Shown one piece after another: positions 37,898 through 49,545 of a stretch of 64,000 nucleotides of DNA (the stretch's first letter is position 1; each line of letters begins with the position of its first letter). Made by a program: the position numbers and the translations under genes. The DNA comes from Oxalobacter sp. OttesenSCG-928-P03 (GTDB lineage: Bacteria > Pseudomonadota > Gammaproteobacteria > Burkholderiales > Burkholderiaceae_D), in NCBI GenBank assembly GCA_030269625.1, contig JAJDFZ010000004.1, positions 1 to 64,000 of the forward strand. The letters are read 5' to 3'. The notes under the pieces were generated by a model that was not told the DNA's origin, searched no databases, and was given only the letters and a program-made list of their open reading frames with translations.

Positions 37898-40258
37898 ATG
37901 GACAAGATAAAACAACCTGGCCTCTTTGATCAGCCAACTCCGGAGCCGGCTGGCGACGAGGAAGCGCTGACACTGGCCGCTTTTGCCGAACGCGCCTATC
38001 TTGATTACGCGATTTCGGTTGTCAAGGGCCGCGCACTCCCGGATGTCTGCGATGGACAGAAGCCGGTCCAGCGCCGCATTTTATATGCCATGAACGAGCT
38101 GGGACTGACCACAAACGCCAAGCCAAGGAAATCAGCAGCCGTTGTGGGCGATGTCCTGGGCAAGCTGCATCCGCACGGGGATCAGTCTGTTTATGATGCG
38201 CTGGTCCGGATGGCACAGGATTTTTCCATGCGTTACCCCTTGATTGACGGACAGGGAAATTTCGGTTCCCGTGATGGCGACGGCGCAGCGGCCATGCGAT
38301 ACACCGAAGCCCGGCTGACACCTATTGCCGAGCTGCTCTTGGATGAGATTGACCAGGGCACCGTCGATTTTGTCCCCAATTATGATGGTTCTTTTGAAGA
38401 ACCGCGCATCCTGCCGTCCCGGCTGCCCCTGACGCTCTTAAACGGTTCTTCCGGCATCGCCGTGGGACTGGCAACGGAAATCCCTCCGCACAACCTCACA
38501 GAAATCGCCAGGGCAGCCATCGCCCTTATCCGTCAGCCGAAAATCACCCATGCCGAATTGATGGAGCTGGTTCCGGGTCCGGATTTTCCGGGAGGCGGCC
38601 AGATTATTACCGCACCCGGACAGATTGCAGAAATGTATGAAAATGGCCGTGGCAGCCTCAAGGTGCGTGCCAGATGGGAAATCGAAGAAATGGCGAGAGG
38701 GCAGTGGCAAATCGTAGTCAATGAACTTCCGCCAGGCACATCATCTCAGAAAGTGCTTGAAGAAATCGAAGAGATGACAAACCCCAAGGTCCGCGCCGGG
38801 AAAAAATCGCTGACACCGGAACAGAATGCCCTGCGCCAGACCATGTTGGGCATTCTGGACAGCATTCGTGACGAATCCAGCCGGGACGCGCCTGTCCGGC
38901 TCGTATTCGAACCCCGCTCAAAACGGCAGGATCCTGATGAATTCATGCAAATTCTGCTGACGCACACATCACTGGAAAACAATACCTCTTTGAATCTGGT
39001 CATGATCGGCCTTGATGGCCGTCCCCGCCAAAAGGGATTGCGTCACATTCTGCAGGAATGGATTGATTTCCGTTTTGAGACAGTTCGACGCCGCTCGGAA
39101 TGGCGCCTGGGCAGAGTGGATGACCGCATTCATATTCTCGAGGGCCGGGAAATGGTCCTGCTGAATATCGACAAGGTTATTCGCATTATTCGCGAATCGG
39201 ATGACCCAAAGGCATCATTGATCAAGGCGTTCAAGCTGTCTGAGCGCCAGGCTGAAGATATTCTGGAAATCCGCCTGCGCCAGCTGGCAAGGATGGAAAA
39301 ACTCCGGATTGAACAGGAACTCTCCCAGCTTCGCGAAGAAAAAGAGGCATTGCATGACCTTTTGAACAATCCCGCTTCCATGAGAAGGCGAGTCATCAGG
39401 GAAATCGAGGCTGACCAGCGAAAATTCGGTGATCCCAGGCGGACACTGATAGAAGAAGCCAGGCGTGCTTCAGTTGAACAGAAAATCGTTGATGAACCTG
39501 TCACGGTGATTATTTCGGAAAAAGGATGGGTACGCTGCCGTTCAGGGCATGGACACAATCTTTCTCAACTGAACTTCAAGGCAGGTGATACCCTGTACGA
39601 CACATTTGAGTGTCGCAGCACAGACCACCTCCTGGCATTCGGATCAACAGGACGCATTTATTCTGCTGCGGTTCACCAGCTCCCAAACGCGCGCGGCGAC
39701 GGTATGCCTATTACAACCTTTATTGAGGTGGCGCCAAACGATCAGATTACGCACTATTTCGCAGGCTCTGCCGACATATCGCTCCTGATTGCCACCCGTT
39801 CCGGTTATGGCTTTGGAGCAAAAGTAAGCGACATGACCAGCCGGGTTCGCCAGGGCAAACTGTTTATCACTCTCGAAAAAAACGAAACGCTTCTGCAGCC
39901 AAGGCCGATCAGGGATGAGGACAAATGGATTGCCTGCCTGTCCAGGCAGGGACGCTTTCTGCTGTTTTCAGTTGAAGAACTCCGCCATCTCTCTGGTGGC
40001 GGACATGGTGTTATCCTGATGACACTGGACCCGAAGGAAACGCTGCTTTCAGCTGTTCCGGTCAGTGATAAAGGCTGCGTTGTCGTCTGCCTTGCCAAAA
40101 ACCAGACGCGCCATGAAGTCCGGATATCGGGCAACCATATGACAGCCTATTCCGGCAAAAGAGCGCGGAAAGGCCGCGTCATTGAATCCCGTTTCAAACC
40201 GGTTAATCTGGAGCCTGTACAGCAGGTATCCAATCCGGAAGAATCCCCGGAAAAATAG
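37898..40258 (+). CDS. parC: DNA topoisomerase IV subunit A (ParC)
   Basis: 786 aa. The winged-helix domain contains [20 protein letters not shown] and the catalytic tyrosine in [12 protein letters not shown]; the C-terminal domain has beta-pinwheel blades with weaker repeats. The quinolone-determining stretch reads [17 protein letters not shown], so the position of E. coli Ser80 is Gln96 and that of Glu84 is Asp100. It forms the A2B2 decatenase with ParE. A strong terminator follows at 40285-40314. Confidence 0.97.
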   Translation: MDKIKQPGLFDQPTPEPAGDEEALTLAAFAERAYLDYAISVVKGRALPDVCDGQKPVQRRILYAMNELGLTTNAKPRKSAAVVGDVLGKLHPHGDQSVYDALVRMAQDFSMRYPLIDGQGNFGSRDGDGAAAMRYTEARLTPIAELLLDEIDQGTVDFVPNYDGSFEEPRILPSRLPLTLLNGSSGIAVGLATEIPPHNLTEIARAAIALIRQPKITHAELMELVPGPDFPGGGQIITAPGQIAEMYENGRGSLKVRARWEIEEMARGQWQIVVNELPPGTSSQKVLEEIEEMTNPKVRAGKKSLTPEQNALRQTMLGILDSIRDESSRDAPVRLVFEPRSKRQDPDEFMQILLTHTSLENNTSLNLVMIGLDGRPRQKGLRHILQEWIDFRFETVRRRSEWRLGRVDDRIHILEGREMVLLNIDKVIRIIRESDDPKASLIKAFKLSERQAEDILEIRLRQLARMEKLRIEQELSQLREEKEALHDLLNNPASMRRRVIREIEADQRKFGDPRRTLIEEARRASVEQKIVDEPVTVIISEKGWVRCRSGHGHNLSQLNFKAGDTLYDTFECRSTDHLLAFGSTGRIYSAAVHQLPNARGDGMPITTFIEVAPNDQITHYFAGSADISLLIATRSGYGFGAKVSDMTSRVRQGKLFITLEKNETLLQPRPIRDEDKWIACLSRQGRFLLFSVEELRHLSGGGHGVILMTLDPKETLLSAVPVSDKGCVVVCLAKNQTRHEVRISGNHMTAYSGKRARKGRVIESRFKPVNLEPVQQVSNPEESPEK

Positions 40259-40284
40259 GGCGGACCACATCGTAAAACGCAAAT

Positions 40285-40314
40285 AAAAATCCAGCCTTTC
40301 ATGGCTGGATTTTT
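40285..40314 (+). terminator. Intrinsic terminator after parC
   Basis: 12-bp stem AAAAATCCAGCC (40285-40296) with GGCTGGATTTTT (40303-40314), loop TTTCAT. A and T runs on both sides allow two-way use. Confidence 0.88.
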
Positions 40315-40453
40315 GTTCATGAAAACCAAAAAAACTTAGCGCCAGGACTTATTAAATTGCTGCCTGCGAAAAGCTGATTTTTCTGCCCGGCACGGCAACA
40401 CCGGCAGGCAGAAAAAAGCGGCTTTGCGGCAGGTAAATTAATAGATCCCGAGC

Positions 40454-40912
40454 CTATTCAATCTCGGCAATCATTTCCATTTCCACACACGCCCCTGTCG
40501 GAATCTGTGCCACGCCAAATGCTGACCGCGCATGCCGTCCCTTTTGCCCGAAAACTTCCACGAGTAATTCTGATGCGCCATTGGTCACAAGATGATGGTC
40601 TGTGAAATCTCCGGTCGAATTGACCAGACTCAGTACCTTGACAATCCGTTTGACGCGATTGAGATCGCCGCCACATGCCGCCTGGAGTGTGGCCATCATA
40701 TCAATAGCAATATGGCGTGCAGCAAGCCGCCCTTCTTCAATCGAGATATTTTTACCGAACTGGCCAACGTAAGGCTGACCATTTTTTTTGGCAATATGCC
40801 CGGATAAATACACCGTATTTCCTGTCTGCACGTACATGACATACGCGGCAACCGGTTCGGCCACTTCCGGCAATTCAATCTGCAAAGCCTTCAATCTTTC
40901 ATAGCATGACAT
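40454..40912 (-). CDS. RidA/YjgF-family imine deaminase
   Basis: 152 aa, the longer RidA subgroup. The core TGNTVYLSGHIAKKNGQ (near residue 31) and the C-terminal ARSAFGVAQIPTGACVEMEM keep the arginine and glutamate used by RidA to hydrolyse 2-iminobutyrate-like intermediates. Subgroup members with the N-terminal extension are widespread in betaproteobacteria and their exact substrates are not settled. It converges with parC and is divergent from the accessory patch at 41 kb. Confidence 0.85.
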   Translation of the reverse strand: MSCYERLKALQIELPEVAEPVAAYVMYVQTGNTVYLSGHIAKKNGQPYVGQFGKNISIEEGRLAARHIAIDMMATLQAACGGDLNRVKRIVKVLSLVNSTGDFTDHHLVTNGASELLVEVFGQKGRHARSAFGVAQIPTGACVEMEMIAEIE

Positions 40913-41082
40913 ATTCGATTCCTGTTTTATCCCGTTTGAGCGTTATATTGTATAGCGTTACCTGAATTAAAAATTATATCGGCACAATACCGCTTTTAAA
41001 TATGTTTCCGGGAAATAATTTTTTTAAAAAACCGATAAAATATGGCTTCTACAAAGAAACGCATCATTATTTAACAAAACAA

Positions 41083-41475
41083 ATGACCGACTCAACAACA
41101 AAAACATCTCCTGAAAAAATTCACACCCCTATTGATGACCATTTTTATAAACTGGTTGGAAATGAGCCCGTACATTGCACCCTGATGGAATACGCAGAAA
41201 ACATGCAATCCGGGGCCAACCGGATTGTGGCGCAGAATAAAATAGGGGAATTACTTGTCTCGACCATATTTACAGGCATTGATTATTCTTTCGGCCTGGG
41301 AGAAAAACGTCTTTTCGAAACGGTTATCTTCGGGATGGAGGATGATATTCATCCGAAATGGCAGCACGCAACATGGGATGAGGCGAAAAAAGAGCATAAT
41401 CGTATTGTTAAAATCATTGAAGAAGAAGGAACTGATTCAATAAAAAAGCAAATCAGGGAAAAGACTGCTCAATGA
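41083..41475 (+). CDS. Uncharacterised phage-type protein
   Basis: 130 aa from the ATG at 41083; an ATG at 41002 would add 27 residues, and neither has a clear ribosome-binding site. The core, VAQNKIGELLVSTIFTGIDY followed by FETVIFGM and a C-terminal WDEAKKEHNRIVKIIEEE, resembles a small protein common in phage and prophage genomes, whose function is unknown. Flanking DNA is AT-rich and the PIN gene follows 31 bases later, so the pair may have arrived together. It could be the antitoxin-like partner of that gene, but no DNA-binding motif is seen. Confidence 0.6.
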   Translation: MTDSTTKTSPEKIHTPIDDHFYKLVGNEPVHCTLMEYAENMQSGANRIVAQNKIGELLVSTIFTGIDYSFGLGEKRLFETVIFGMEDDIHPKWQHATWDEAKKEHNRIVKIIEEEGTDSIKKQIREKTAQ

Positions 41476-41506
41476 GCTGATAATACATCCTGCCTGAAGA
41501 AACAAT

Positions 41507-41962
41507 ATGTCCGCCTGCCACATTATTCTTGACACAAATGTCTGCCTGGACCTGTTTGTCTTCCGGGACCCGCGTTGCATGGAACTGATGCAGATGCTGA
41601 AAAACCGGACTGTAAGCGCTTTGACACGAAACGATTGCCGCGACGAATGGCTGCGGGTTCTGACTTACCCGTCGCTGTCGCTGGATAATACCATTCGGGA
41701 AAAATGCATAGCTAAATACGATGAAATGATTTTCTGTGCCGATATTGAAAAAAAGGATTATGCTTTGCTTCCGTTATGTCATGATCAGGATGACCAGAAG
41801 TTCCTTGAACTGACGTATGACGCTAAAGCCGGATTCCTGATTACAAAAGATAAGGCCCTGTTAAAATTATCCGGAAAAACCAGAAAACGGCATCTCTTTC
41901 AGATTATAAAACCGGAGCAATCGAATCTGATCCTGAGGGCGATCAAACAAAAAGAAACATAA
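41507..41962 (+). CDS. PIN-domain putative toxin (COG1569-like)
   Basis: 151 aa. Acidic PIN residues are visible: D9 in ILDTNVCLDLF, the glutamate in CRDEWLRVL, and the aspartates in CHDQDDQKFLEL and ITKDKALL, forming the metal site of a PIN ribonuclease. This branch is annotated as the toxin part of toxin-antitoxin pairs in many proteobacteria, though solitary copies are common. The only candidate partner is the gene directly upstream. AT content is higher than in neighbouring core genes. Confidence 0.8.
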   Translation: MSACHIILDTNVCLDLFVFRDPRCMELMQMLKNRTVSALTRNDCRDEWLRVLTYPSLSLDNTIREKCIAKYDEMIFCADIEKKDYALLPLCHDQDDQKFLELTYDAKAGFLITKDKALLKLSGKTRKRHLFQIIKPEQSNLILRAIKQKET

Positions 41963-42103
41963 AACATTTCTTCTTTATTTTTTTTATTATTCTTATATAA
42001 TAAAAAAGTATTTCCCCTGAAATCATTTATATTTTCATCCTCATTTCAGAATAAAAAATCACTTGAACAAATTAATTACACTTTGTTTATTTACAGGATA
42101 AAT

Positions 42104-42394
42104 ATGTCAACATACAAACAAATACAGGATCAGATCAAACAACTGCAACAACAGGCGGAAGAATTGAGAAAAAAAGAACTCAGCAGTGCAATTGCACAGA
42201 TCAAATCCATTATGTCTGAATACGGCATCACTATTTCCGATCTCGGCATGGGCGGCAAAAAGAAAGGTGCCCGTACAAGAGCACCTCTTGCACCCAAGTA
42301 CCGTAATCCCGCAACCGGAGAAACATGGTCCGGGCGCGGCAAGGCGCCTAAATGGATTGATCAGAAAAACAAGGAAAAATTCCTTATTAAATAA
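42104..42394 (+). CDS. H-NS-like nucleoid protein
   Basis: 96 aa from the ATG at 42104, within a GATAAAT start region. The N-terminal half is a coiled-coil oligomerisation domain (residues about 2-45). A basic linker leads to the C-terminal DNA-binding motif with NPATGETWSGRGKAPKW (residues 68-84), as in BpH3/MvaT-like betaproteobacterial H-NS proteins. Such proteins silence AT-rich DNA. The AT-rich 140 bases before the gene may be its own target. A strong terminator follows. Confidence 0.9.
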   Translation: MSTYKQIQDQIKQLQQQAEELRKKELSSAIAQIKSIMSEYGITISDLGMGGKKKGARTRAPLAPKYRNPATGETWSGRGKAPKWIDQKNKEKFLIK

Positions 42395-42407
42395 TACCTT
42401 TTCTGAT

Positions 42408-42441
42408 AAAAAAGGAGCTGTCCATGGCAGCTCCTTTTTTT
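42408..42441 (+). terminator. Intrinsic terminator after the H-NS gene
   Basis: 10-bp stem AAAGGAGCTG (42411-42420) with CAGCTCCTTT (42428-42437), loop TCCATGG, followed by a T run. Confidence 0.9.
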
Positions 42442-42653
42442 ATTGAAAAAGACGCTTCGGTAATATCACCTTTTTTGAGCCATTCCTGCAGATGGATTTC
42501 TCTGTTCAGCCTGTAATCCCTTACGGAAAATTCTTTTTGAAGCAACCCCTGACATACCGGAAGAAAATGCCATTCACCTCAAAACCTTTTATTCTGAGTG
42601 CAGCAGGATTAATATACGAGTTATGAATATCGACCTACGCAGGATACCCAACC

Positions 42654-45332
42654 ATGACATCTCACACCTCACAAACGGTTTACCGGAAAAATTACACTCC
42701 CCCCACCTTTCTTGCCAATACCGTTGATTTGACCTTTCATCTGGATCCTGCCCGAACCCGCGTTATCGCAAAAACGGAACTGATTCACAACCCTCATGCA
42801 AAAAGCACTGATATCGTTTTGAATGGCGAAGACCTGGAACTGGTCCGTATCCTGTTAAATGACCGGAAGCTGAAGCCAGGGGAATACCGCCTGGAAAACG
42901 GCATCCTGCGTATTGCAAAAGCGCCGGAAATCGCCCGCCTGGAAATAGAAACCATTATCCATCCGGAAAAAAATACGGCCCTGATGGGACTGTATATGTC
43001 CAATGGCAATTTCTTCACGCAATGTGAGGCTGAAGGGTTTCGCAAAATCACCTATTTCCCGGACAGGCCGGATGTGATGGCGAAATACACCGTCACATTG
43101 TATGCCAATAAAAAACAATTCCCGGTATTGCTTTCCAATGGCAACCTGGTTGAAAAAGGCGACCTTCCCAAGGGCCGTCATTATGCAAAATGGGAAGACC
43201 CGTTTAACAAACCCGCTTATCTCTTTGCGATTGTTGCCGGCAAACTCGTATGCCATGAAGAAACATTCACATTGGCATCAGGACGAAAAGCGCTGCTTCA
43301 GGTCTGGGTCGAAAAAGGCAATCTGGATAAAACAGCGCATGCCATGGAATCCTTAAAGCACAGCATCCGCTGGGACGAGGAACGATATGGCCTTGAACTG
43401 GACCTGGATCGCTTCATGATTGTAGCTGTCAGCGACTTCAATATGGGGGCCATGGAAAACAAGGGTCTGAATATCTTCAATACCCGTTTCGTTTTAGCCA
43501 ACCCGAGAATTGCCACTGATATTGATTATGCCAATATCGAGTCTGTTGTCGGGCATGAGTACTTTCATAACTGGACCGGCAATCGTGTAACCTGCCGTGA
43601 CTGGTTCCAGCTTTCACTGAAAGAAGGCCTGACGGTGTTTCGCGACCAGGAATTTTCGGCCGACCGCATAGGAACCGCAAGCGGGCGTGCCGTCAAACGT
43701 ATTGAAGATGTCCGGATGTTGCGGCAGCACCAGTTCCCGGAGGATGCCGGAGCAATGGCTCATCCTGTGCGGCCGGATTCATATGAAGAAATCAATAATT
43801 TTTATACCGTCACCATTTACGAAAAAGGTGCTGAAGTCGTCCGCATGTACCAGACGCTTCTGGGCAAGACCGGCTTCAGGAAAGGAATGGATTTGTATTT
43901 CCAGCGCCACGATGGTCAGGCGGTAACCTGCAGTGACTTCCTGGCCGCCATGGCAGATGCAAACAAGCGTGACCTGACACAATTTGAAAACTGGTACAGC
44001 CAGGCAGGTACACCGCGTGTCAGACTCCGCTCAAAATACAACCCCAAGACACAATCACTCACGCTTTCATTAACGCAATCCTGTCCCGCTACACCCGGCC
44101 AGACCAGAAAGCGTTCTTTTCTTATTCCATTTGCTGTCGGCCTGCTTGATGAAAAAGGCAACAGCATGTCTGCCAGAAGCAATGACCCGGCTATCAGAAA
44201 AAACCTCCCGGACACGGCACCGGAAACGTTCCTGCTGGAACTGACCAGAAAATCACAGACTTTCACACTAACACATGTTCCAAAAAAGCCGGTTATATCT
44301 GCCCTGCGCAATTTTTCCGCGCCGGTCATTCTTGAATACAACCAGTCAGACGAAGAACTCATCCTCCTGCTTTCCGCTGATCCGGACGCCTTTAACCGAT
44401 GGGAAGCCGGACAGCGTCTGGCCTTGCGCCATCTGCTGAAATTGACACAGTCCGTACAAAACAAAAAACCGCTGGAACTGGAAGCTGGCGTCATCAACGC
44501 ATTTCGCTCTACCCTGACTGACAATACGCTCGATCCGGCTTTCCGTGCGCTTGTCCTGACGCTGCCGACAGAAACCATGATTGCCGAAGAAATGGAAACC
44601 ATCGATCCTCAGGCCATATACCAGGCCAGGCGCTTCATGCAACAGGCATTTGCACACAACATGCGAGAAGAATGGATGCATGTTTACAAACAAATCCAGG
44701 TACATGGTCCTTATCAGCCAGAGCCGGAAGATGCCGGAAAACGAAGCCTGAGAAACCTGGCGCTCTCCAGCCTGATAACATTGGATGACAGAGAAATGAC
44801 CCGGCTGGCGGTCAATCAATATGACGTCGCTGACAACATGACAGACAAGCTGGCCGCACTTACGGCTCTTGTTCACGCCAACAACAAGGCGTCAAAAACC
44901 GAAGCGGCTCGCTGTCTTCGCCATTTCTATCGTGAATTCCGTTCAGAAGCCCTGGTTGTCGACAAATGGTTCAACCTGCAGGCAACCTCTCCCGGCACCG
45001 ATGCCGCTGTCATCCGGAAGCTGACAGAACATCCCTCTTTTACCCTGAAAAACCCGAACCGCGCCAGAAGCCTGGTTTTTGGTTTTTGCATGAACAATAT
45101 GGCACAATTTCATGCAAAAGATGGCAGCGGTTACGCCTTCTGGGCAGAGAATGTTCTGGAGCTGGACCGGACCAACCCGCAAATCGCTGCACGCCTTTCC
45201 CGCTCGCTTACCCAATACAGCCGCTACACCCCTGAATTGAAAAAACAGGCGAAAAAGACGCTGAAACATATCGCATCCCGTAAATTATCAAGAGATACCA
45301 GCGAAATCATCAACAAAATACTGGCAACCTGA
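42654..45332 (+). CDS. pepN: Aminopeptidase N (M1 family)
   Basis: 892 aa, the normal PepN size. The exopeptidase motif GAMEN is near residue 264; the zinc site [12 protein letters not shown] (about residue 300) and the third ligand in [15 protein letters not shown] follow. PepN removes N-terminal residues from peptides in the cytoplasm and is a main aminopeptidase of Gram-negative bacteria. fbp starts 14 bases downstream, a linkage often seen in betaproteobacteria. Confidence 0.96.
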   Translation: MTSHTSQTVYRKNYTPPTFLANTVDLTFHLDPARTRVIAKTELIHNPHAKSTDIVLNGEDLELVRILLNDRKLKPGEYRLENGILRIAKAPEIARLEIETIIHPEKNTALMGLYMSNGNFFTQCEAEGFRKITYFPDRPDVMAKYTVTLYANKKQFPVLLSNGNLVEKGDLPKGRHYAKWEDPFNKPAYLFAIVAGKLVCHEETFTLASGRKALLQVWVEKGNLDKTAHAMESLKHSIRWDEERYGLELDLDRFMIVAVSDFNMGAMENKGLNIFNTRFVLANPRIATDIDYANIESVVGHEYFHNWTGNRVTCRDWFQLSLKEGLTVFRDQEFSADRIGTASGRAVKRIEDVRMLRQHQFPEDAGAMAHPVRPDSYEEINNFYTVTIYEKGAEVVRMYQTLLGKTGFRKGMDLYFQRHDGQAVTCSDFLAAMADANKRDLTQFENWYSQAGTPRVRLRSKYNPKTQSLTLSLTQSCPATPGQTRKRSFLIPFAVGLLDEKGNSMSARSNDPAIRKNLPDTAPETFLLELTRKSQTFTLTHVPKKPVISALRNFSAPVILEYNQSDEELILLLSADPDAFNRWEAGQRLALRHLLKLTQSVQNKKPLELEAGVINAFRSTLTDNTLDPAFRALVLTLPTETMIAEEMETIDPQAIYQARRFMQQAFAHNMREEWMHVYKQIQVHGPYQPEPEDAGKRSLRNLALSSLITLDDREMTRLAVNQYDVADNMTDKLAALTALVHANNKASKTEAARCLRHFYREFRSEALVVDKWFNLQATSPGTDAAVIRKLTEHPSFTLKNPNRARSLVFGFCMNNMAQFHAKDGSGYAFWAENVLELDRTNPQIAARLSRSLTQYSRYTPELKKQAKKTLKHIASRKLSRDTSEIINKILAT

Positions 45333-45346
45333 CAGGAACCAACATC

Positions 45347-46357
45347 ATGAGAAAAAGACGAGTCAGCCTGACGCAGCATTTAATTGAAGAACACCGTATT
45401 GCCAATAATATTCCGGAAGAGCTCCGCCTGTTGCTCGAAGTGGTGGGACGGGCCTGCAAAACTATTGGACATGCTGTAGGAAAAGGTGCGCTGGGAGATA
45501 TTCTGGGCTCCACCGAAACGGAAAATATCCAGGGTGAAGTACAGAAAAAGCTGGATGTCCTGTCCAACCAGATTCTGCTTGAGTCCAATGAATGGGGGGG
45601 ATACCTTGGTGCAATGGCTTCCGAGGAAATGGAGACCATCCATCAGATTTCAAATGACTACCCGAAAGGAAAATATCTTCTTCTTTTTGATCCGCTGGAC
45701 GGTTCAACCAACATTGATGTCAATGTTTCCATCGGAACGATTTTTTCCGTACTCAAGGCACCGGAAACCGGCGATAACCCCTGTGAAAACGATTTCATGC
45801 AACCCGGACATCAGCAGGTTGCGGCAGGCTATGCCCTGTATGGTCCCCAGACACTTTTTGTTTTAACAACCGGAAGGGGTGTAAACTGTTTTACGCTTGA
45901 CCGCGAAATGGGTTCATGGGTCCTGACGCAACGTCATCTCCGGATTCCGGATGAGACGACTGAATACGCGATCAACTCTTCGAACGCCCGTTTCTGGTAT
46001 CCGCCTGTTACCCGGTATATCCGCGAAATGCAGGAAGGAGAAACCGGTCCGAGAAAAAAGAATTTCAATATGCGCTGGGTTGGTTCGATGGTAACAGACA
46101 TACACCGTATCCTTAGCCGGGGAGGTATTTTCATGTATCCCGCAGATACCAGAAATCCTTCCCAGGCAGGAAGAATCCGCCTGTTGTATGAAGCCAATCC
46201 CATGGCCTTTATCGTTGAACAGGCCGGCGGTGCGGCAACTGATGGCAAAACCCGCCTGATGGACATCCAGCCGGAGACACTGCACCAGCGTGTCCCTGTC
46301 TTTCTTGGCTCGAAAAGCGAGGTTGAACTGGTAACGCGTTATCATAATGACAATTGA
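45347..46357 (+). CDS. fbp: Fructose-1,6-bisphosphatase, class I
   Basis: 336 aa. The metal site is [17 protein letters not shown] (residues about 116-132), with [16 protein letters not shown] and [11 protein letters not shown] further on, all class-I features. The enzyme hydrolyses fructose-1,6-bisphosphate in gluconeogenesis and is typically inhibited by AMP. It follows pepN closely and is followed by a separate promoter region for glyQ. Confidence 0.96.
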   Translation: MRKRRVSLTQHLIEEHRIANNIPEELRLLLEVVGRACKTIGHAVGKGALGDILGSTETENIQGEVQKKLDVLSNQILLESNEWGGYLGAMASEEMETIHQISNDYPKGKYLLLFDPLDGSTNIDVNVSIGTIFSVLKAPETGDNPCENDFMQPGHQQVAAGYALYGPQTLFVLTTGRGVNCFTLDREMGSWVLTQRHLRIPDETTEYAINSSNARFWYPPVTRYIREMQEGETGPRKKNFNMRWVGSMVTDIHRILSRGGIFMYPADTRNPSQAGRIRLLYEANPMAFIVEQAGGAATDGKTRLMDIQPETLHQRVPVFLGSKSEVELVTRYHNDN

Positions 46358-46376
46358 TCTTTTTCGATATAAAAAG

Positions 46377-46405
46377 TTAAATATTTCACTAAAAAACGCT
46401 AGAAT
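46377..46405 (+). promoter_or_regulatory. Putative sigma-70 promoter of glyQS
   Basis: TTAAAT (46377-46382), 17 bases, TAGAAT (46400-46405), about 60 bases before the glyQ ATG. The -35 box is weak; the AT-rich surroundings and position support it. Confidence 0.35.
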
Positions 46406-46465
46406 TTCAGGTTTGGCAGCGCTGTCTTTCAAAGGGGCTGCAACGCAAAAACGGAAGCGTCAAAA

Positions 46466-47383
46466 ATGAGTACGATCACATTTCAGCAAGTCATTCTGAC
46501 CCTGCAGCAATACTGGAACGAACAGGGGTGTGCACTTTTGCAGCCCTATGACATGGAAGTCGGCGCAGGCACATCGCACCCCGGCACCTTCCTGCAGGCA
46601 ATCGGCCCCGAACCCTGGCGTGCAGCCTATGTGCAGCCTTCTCGCCGTCCCAAAGATGGCCGTTACGGTGAAAATCCAAACCGGATGCAGCACTATTACC
46701 AGTATCAGGTTGTTTTAAAACCGGCTCCGGAAGATATTCTGGATATCTACCTGGGATCACTTGTCGCACTGGGCCTGGATCTGAAACAAAATGATGTGCG
46801 TTTTGTTGAGGACGATTGGGAAAATCCGACACTGGGCGCATGGGGACTGGGCTGGGAAGTCTGGCTCAATGGCATGGAAATCACCCAGTTCACCTATTTC
46901 CAGCAGGTTGGCGGCCTGGACTGCAAGCCGATTTTAGGTGAAATCACCTACGGCCTTGAAAGGCTGACCATGTATCTGCAGGGTGTGGAAAATGTCTACG
47001 ACCTGATCTGGACGGAATGGGATGACCGGGGCATCAGAAAATACCTGACATATGGCGATGTCTTCCACCAGAATGAAGTGGAACAGTCCGCTTATAACTT
47101 TGAAAGTGCCAATACCAAGTTTCTTTTCTCTCTCTTTTCTGAATATGAATCTGAAGCAAGACGGCTCGTTGGTGTTGAACTGACCATCCCTGCCTATGAA
47201 ATGATTCTGAAAGCCGCACATACTTTTAATATGCTGGACGCCCGGGGAGCCTTGTCCGTGACAGAGCGCGCCGCCTATATCGGACGCATACGCAATCTCT
47301 CCCGCCTTGTCGCACAGGCATATTACGAATCCCGTGAAAAGCTGGGTTTTCCGAGACTGGGAGATACGAGGCTGGTCGCCTGA
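46466..47383 (+). CDS. glyQ: Glycyl-tRNA synthetase alpha subunit
   Basis: 305 aa. [38 protein letters not shown] and [12 protein letters not shown] are the hallmark of the bacterial alpha chain, which carries the class-II catalytic core. With the beta chain it forms the alpha2-beta2 enzyme that charges tRNA-Gly. glyS follows 60 bases later. Confidence 0.98.
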   Translation: MSTITFQQVILTLQQYWNEQGCALLQPYDMEVGAGTSHPGTFLQAIGPEPWRAAYVQPSRRPKDGRYGENPNRMQHYYQYQVVLKPAPEDILDIYLGSLVALGLDLKQNDVRFVEDDWENPTLGAWGLGWEVWLNGMEITQFTYFQQVGGLDCKPILGEITYGLERLTMYLQGVENVYDLIWTEWDDRGIRKYLTYGDVFHQNEVEQSAYNFESANTKFLFSLFSEYESEARRLVGVELTIPAYEMILKAAHTFNMLDARGALSVTERAAYIGRIRNLSRLVAQAYYESREKLGFPRLGDTRLVA

Positions 47384-47443
47384 AAGAAAAGTTGAAAAAC
47401 CAACATGAATTAGCTGCCACAGGCAGCAGGAAAGTCGCAAATC

Positions 47444-49528
47444 ATGAATCAAACTCTGCTTGTTGAGTTGTTAACGGAAGAACTGCCTCCCAAAGCGCTG
47501 GCAAAGCTCGCGGATGCTTTTGCCAATACGATTGAAGACGGACTGAAGCAGGAAGGCTTTCTTGCGGCCGAATCCAGCAAAACGGTTTTTGCCACCCCCC
47601 GCCGTCTGGCCGTCATGATAAGCAATGTGTCTGATACCTCGCCGGATAAGGCCATACGGCTGAAGGTCCTGCCTGTTTCGGTTGCAATTGACGCTGACGG
47701 CAACCCGACAGCACCTCTTGAAAAGAAGCTGGCCTCGCTCGGCTTTCCTGATATCGGCATTGCCGATATGGAAAAGGCCATGGACGGCAAAACAGAAAAC
47801 TTTTTCTATACCTATACTGCTCCCGGCAATACACTGGCATCAGGCCTGCAGGCAGCACTCGAAAAAGCCATCCGGAACCTGCCCATACCCAAAATGATGA
47901 CCTATCAGCGGCCTGATGGAGAAACCGTTGAATTTGTCCGCCCTGTGCACGGCCTGATCGCACTGCATGGAAAAAACGTGCTTCCGGTTGCCATACTGGG
48001 ACTGCCTGCCGGAAGAACCACGCAGGGACACCGGTTCCTTTCGCAGACTGAAATTGTCATTCCGGATGCCGGCTCCTATGAAACCACACTGGAGACAGAG
48101 GGCAAGGTCATCGTCGGCCTCGAGGCACGCAAGAACAAAATCCGCGCTGTTTTGCATGACAAGGCGCAAGGTGATCATATCCTGATGCCGGACTCGCTTC
48201 TTGATGAAGTCACCGCACTGGTTGAGTGGCCCGTTGTTTATGAATGCCATTTTGAGTCCGCCTTTCTCAATGTGCCGCAGGAGTGCCTGATCCTGACCAT
48301 GCAGACAAACCAGAAATATTTTGCACTGACGGATTCAGCCGGGCGGCTTCGTTCGCGCTTTCTGATTGTCTCAAACATGGAAACAAGTAATCCGCAGCGA
48401 ATTATCAGCGGCAACGAGCGTGTCATCCGCCCGCGTCTTTCCGATGCACAGTTTTTCTTCGAGCAGGACAAGAAAAAGAAGCTGGAAGATCGTCTGCCGG
48501 GATTAAGCAATGTGGTTTATCACAATAAACTCGGCACACTGGCACAGCGGATGGCGCGGGTTCGTATTCTCGCCGTATCAATTGCAGAAATGATGCATAT
48601 CGATACCAAGCTGGTTGAGCGTGGTGCACTCCTGGCAAAAGCCGATCTTTTAACGGAAATGGTAGGCGAATTCCCGGAACTGCAAGGTATCATGGGCACT
48701 TATTACGCTCGCCACGATGGTGAGCCCGAAGAGGTTGCCCTGGCCGCAACGGAACATTACCTGCCACGCTTTGCCGGCGATATCCTGCCCGGCACGCCTA
48801 CCGGTACAGCCATCGCGCTTGCCGACAAGCTGGAGGCCCTGGCCGGTATCTGGGGAATCGGGCTGCAGCCAACCGGCGACCGCGATCCTTTTGCCTTGCG
48901 CAGGCATGCGCTGGGTATTTTACGTATTCTGATTGAGAAAAAACTGCCGCTTTCCCTGCGCGCCCTGCTTTCCTCTGCTGTTGGTATCCTGGCGACCAAT
49001 GCCAGCTTCAGAGACCCCACAGCGGAACTGATTCCTTTTATGATGGACAGATTAAGAGGGCTTTTGAGAGACAGGGGGCATACGCCTGATGAGATAGAAG
49101 CTGTGTTGGCACAAAATCCGGACCGTTTTGACAATATCCTGGATCGTCTGGATGCCGTAAAAGCTTTTGCTGCCCTGCCGGAAGCAGAATCCCTGGCTGC
49201 CGCCAACAAACGGATTACCAATATCCTGAAAAAATCCGACATCCGTGCTGGCATGGTGCAAACGGACCTGCTGGAGGAAACAACCGAGCAAAAATTGTAT
49301 GCTTCCATGAATACGGTCAAACCGGAAGCAAACCAGATGTTCTCGCAAGGGGACTATACCGGCACACTGAAAGTGCTCGCCCAGCTTCGCGATGATGTCG
49401 ACGCATTTTTTACGCATGTACTCGTCATGGCAGAGGATCAGCGACTGCGAAATAACCGGATTGCCCTTTTGACCGAGCTGCATAACATGATGAATCAGGT
49501 CGCCGATATATCCAAACTGGCCGCCTGA
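47444..49528 (+). CDS. glyS: Glycyl-tRNA synthetase beta subunit
   Basis: 694 aa of standard beta-chain length. The sequence opens [20 protein letters not shown], then shows an RRLAVMI segment and GAPVGT-type loops, with an HD-like region and a C-terminal anticodon-binding domain ([14 protein letters not shown] near the end). It supplies tRNA binding to the GlyQ catalytic subunit. gmhB begins 17 bases downstream. Confidence 0.97.
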   Translation: MNQTLLVELLTEELPPKALAKLADAFANTIEDGLKQEGFLAAESSKTVFATPRRLAVMISNVSDTSPDKAIRLKVLPVSVAIDADGNPTAPLEKKLASLGFPDIGIADMEKAMDGKTENFFYTYTAPGNTLASGLQAALEKAIRNLPIPKMMTYQRPDGETVEFVRPVHGLIALHGKNVLPVAILGLPAGRTTQGHRFLSQTEIVIPDAGSYETTLETEGKVIVGLEARKNKIRAVLHDKAQGDHILMPDSLLDEVTALVEWPVVYECHFESAFLNVPQECLILTMQTNQKYFALTDSAGRLRSRFLIVSNMETSNPQRIISGNERVIRPRLSDAQFFFEQDKKKKLEDRLPGLSNVVYHNKLGTLAQRMARVRILAVSIAEMMHIDTKLVERGALLAKADLLTEMVGEFPELQGIMGTYYARHDGEPEEVALAATEHYLPRFAGDILPGTPTGTAIALADKLEALAGIWGIGLQPTGDRDPFALRRHALGILRILIEKKLPLSLRALLSSAVGILATNASFRDPTAELIPFMMDRLRGLLRDRGHTPDEIEAVLAQNPDRFDNILDRLDAVKAFAALPEAESLAAANKRITNILKKSDIRAGMVQTDLLEETTEQKLYASMNTVKPEANQMFSQGDYTGTLKVLAQLRDDVDAFFTHVLVMAEDQRLRNNRIALLTELHNMMNQVADISKLAA

Positions 49529-49545
49529 TTGCAAGGAGTCAAACC

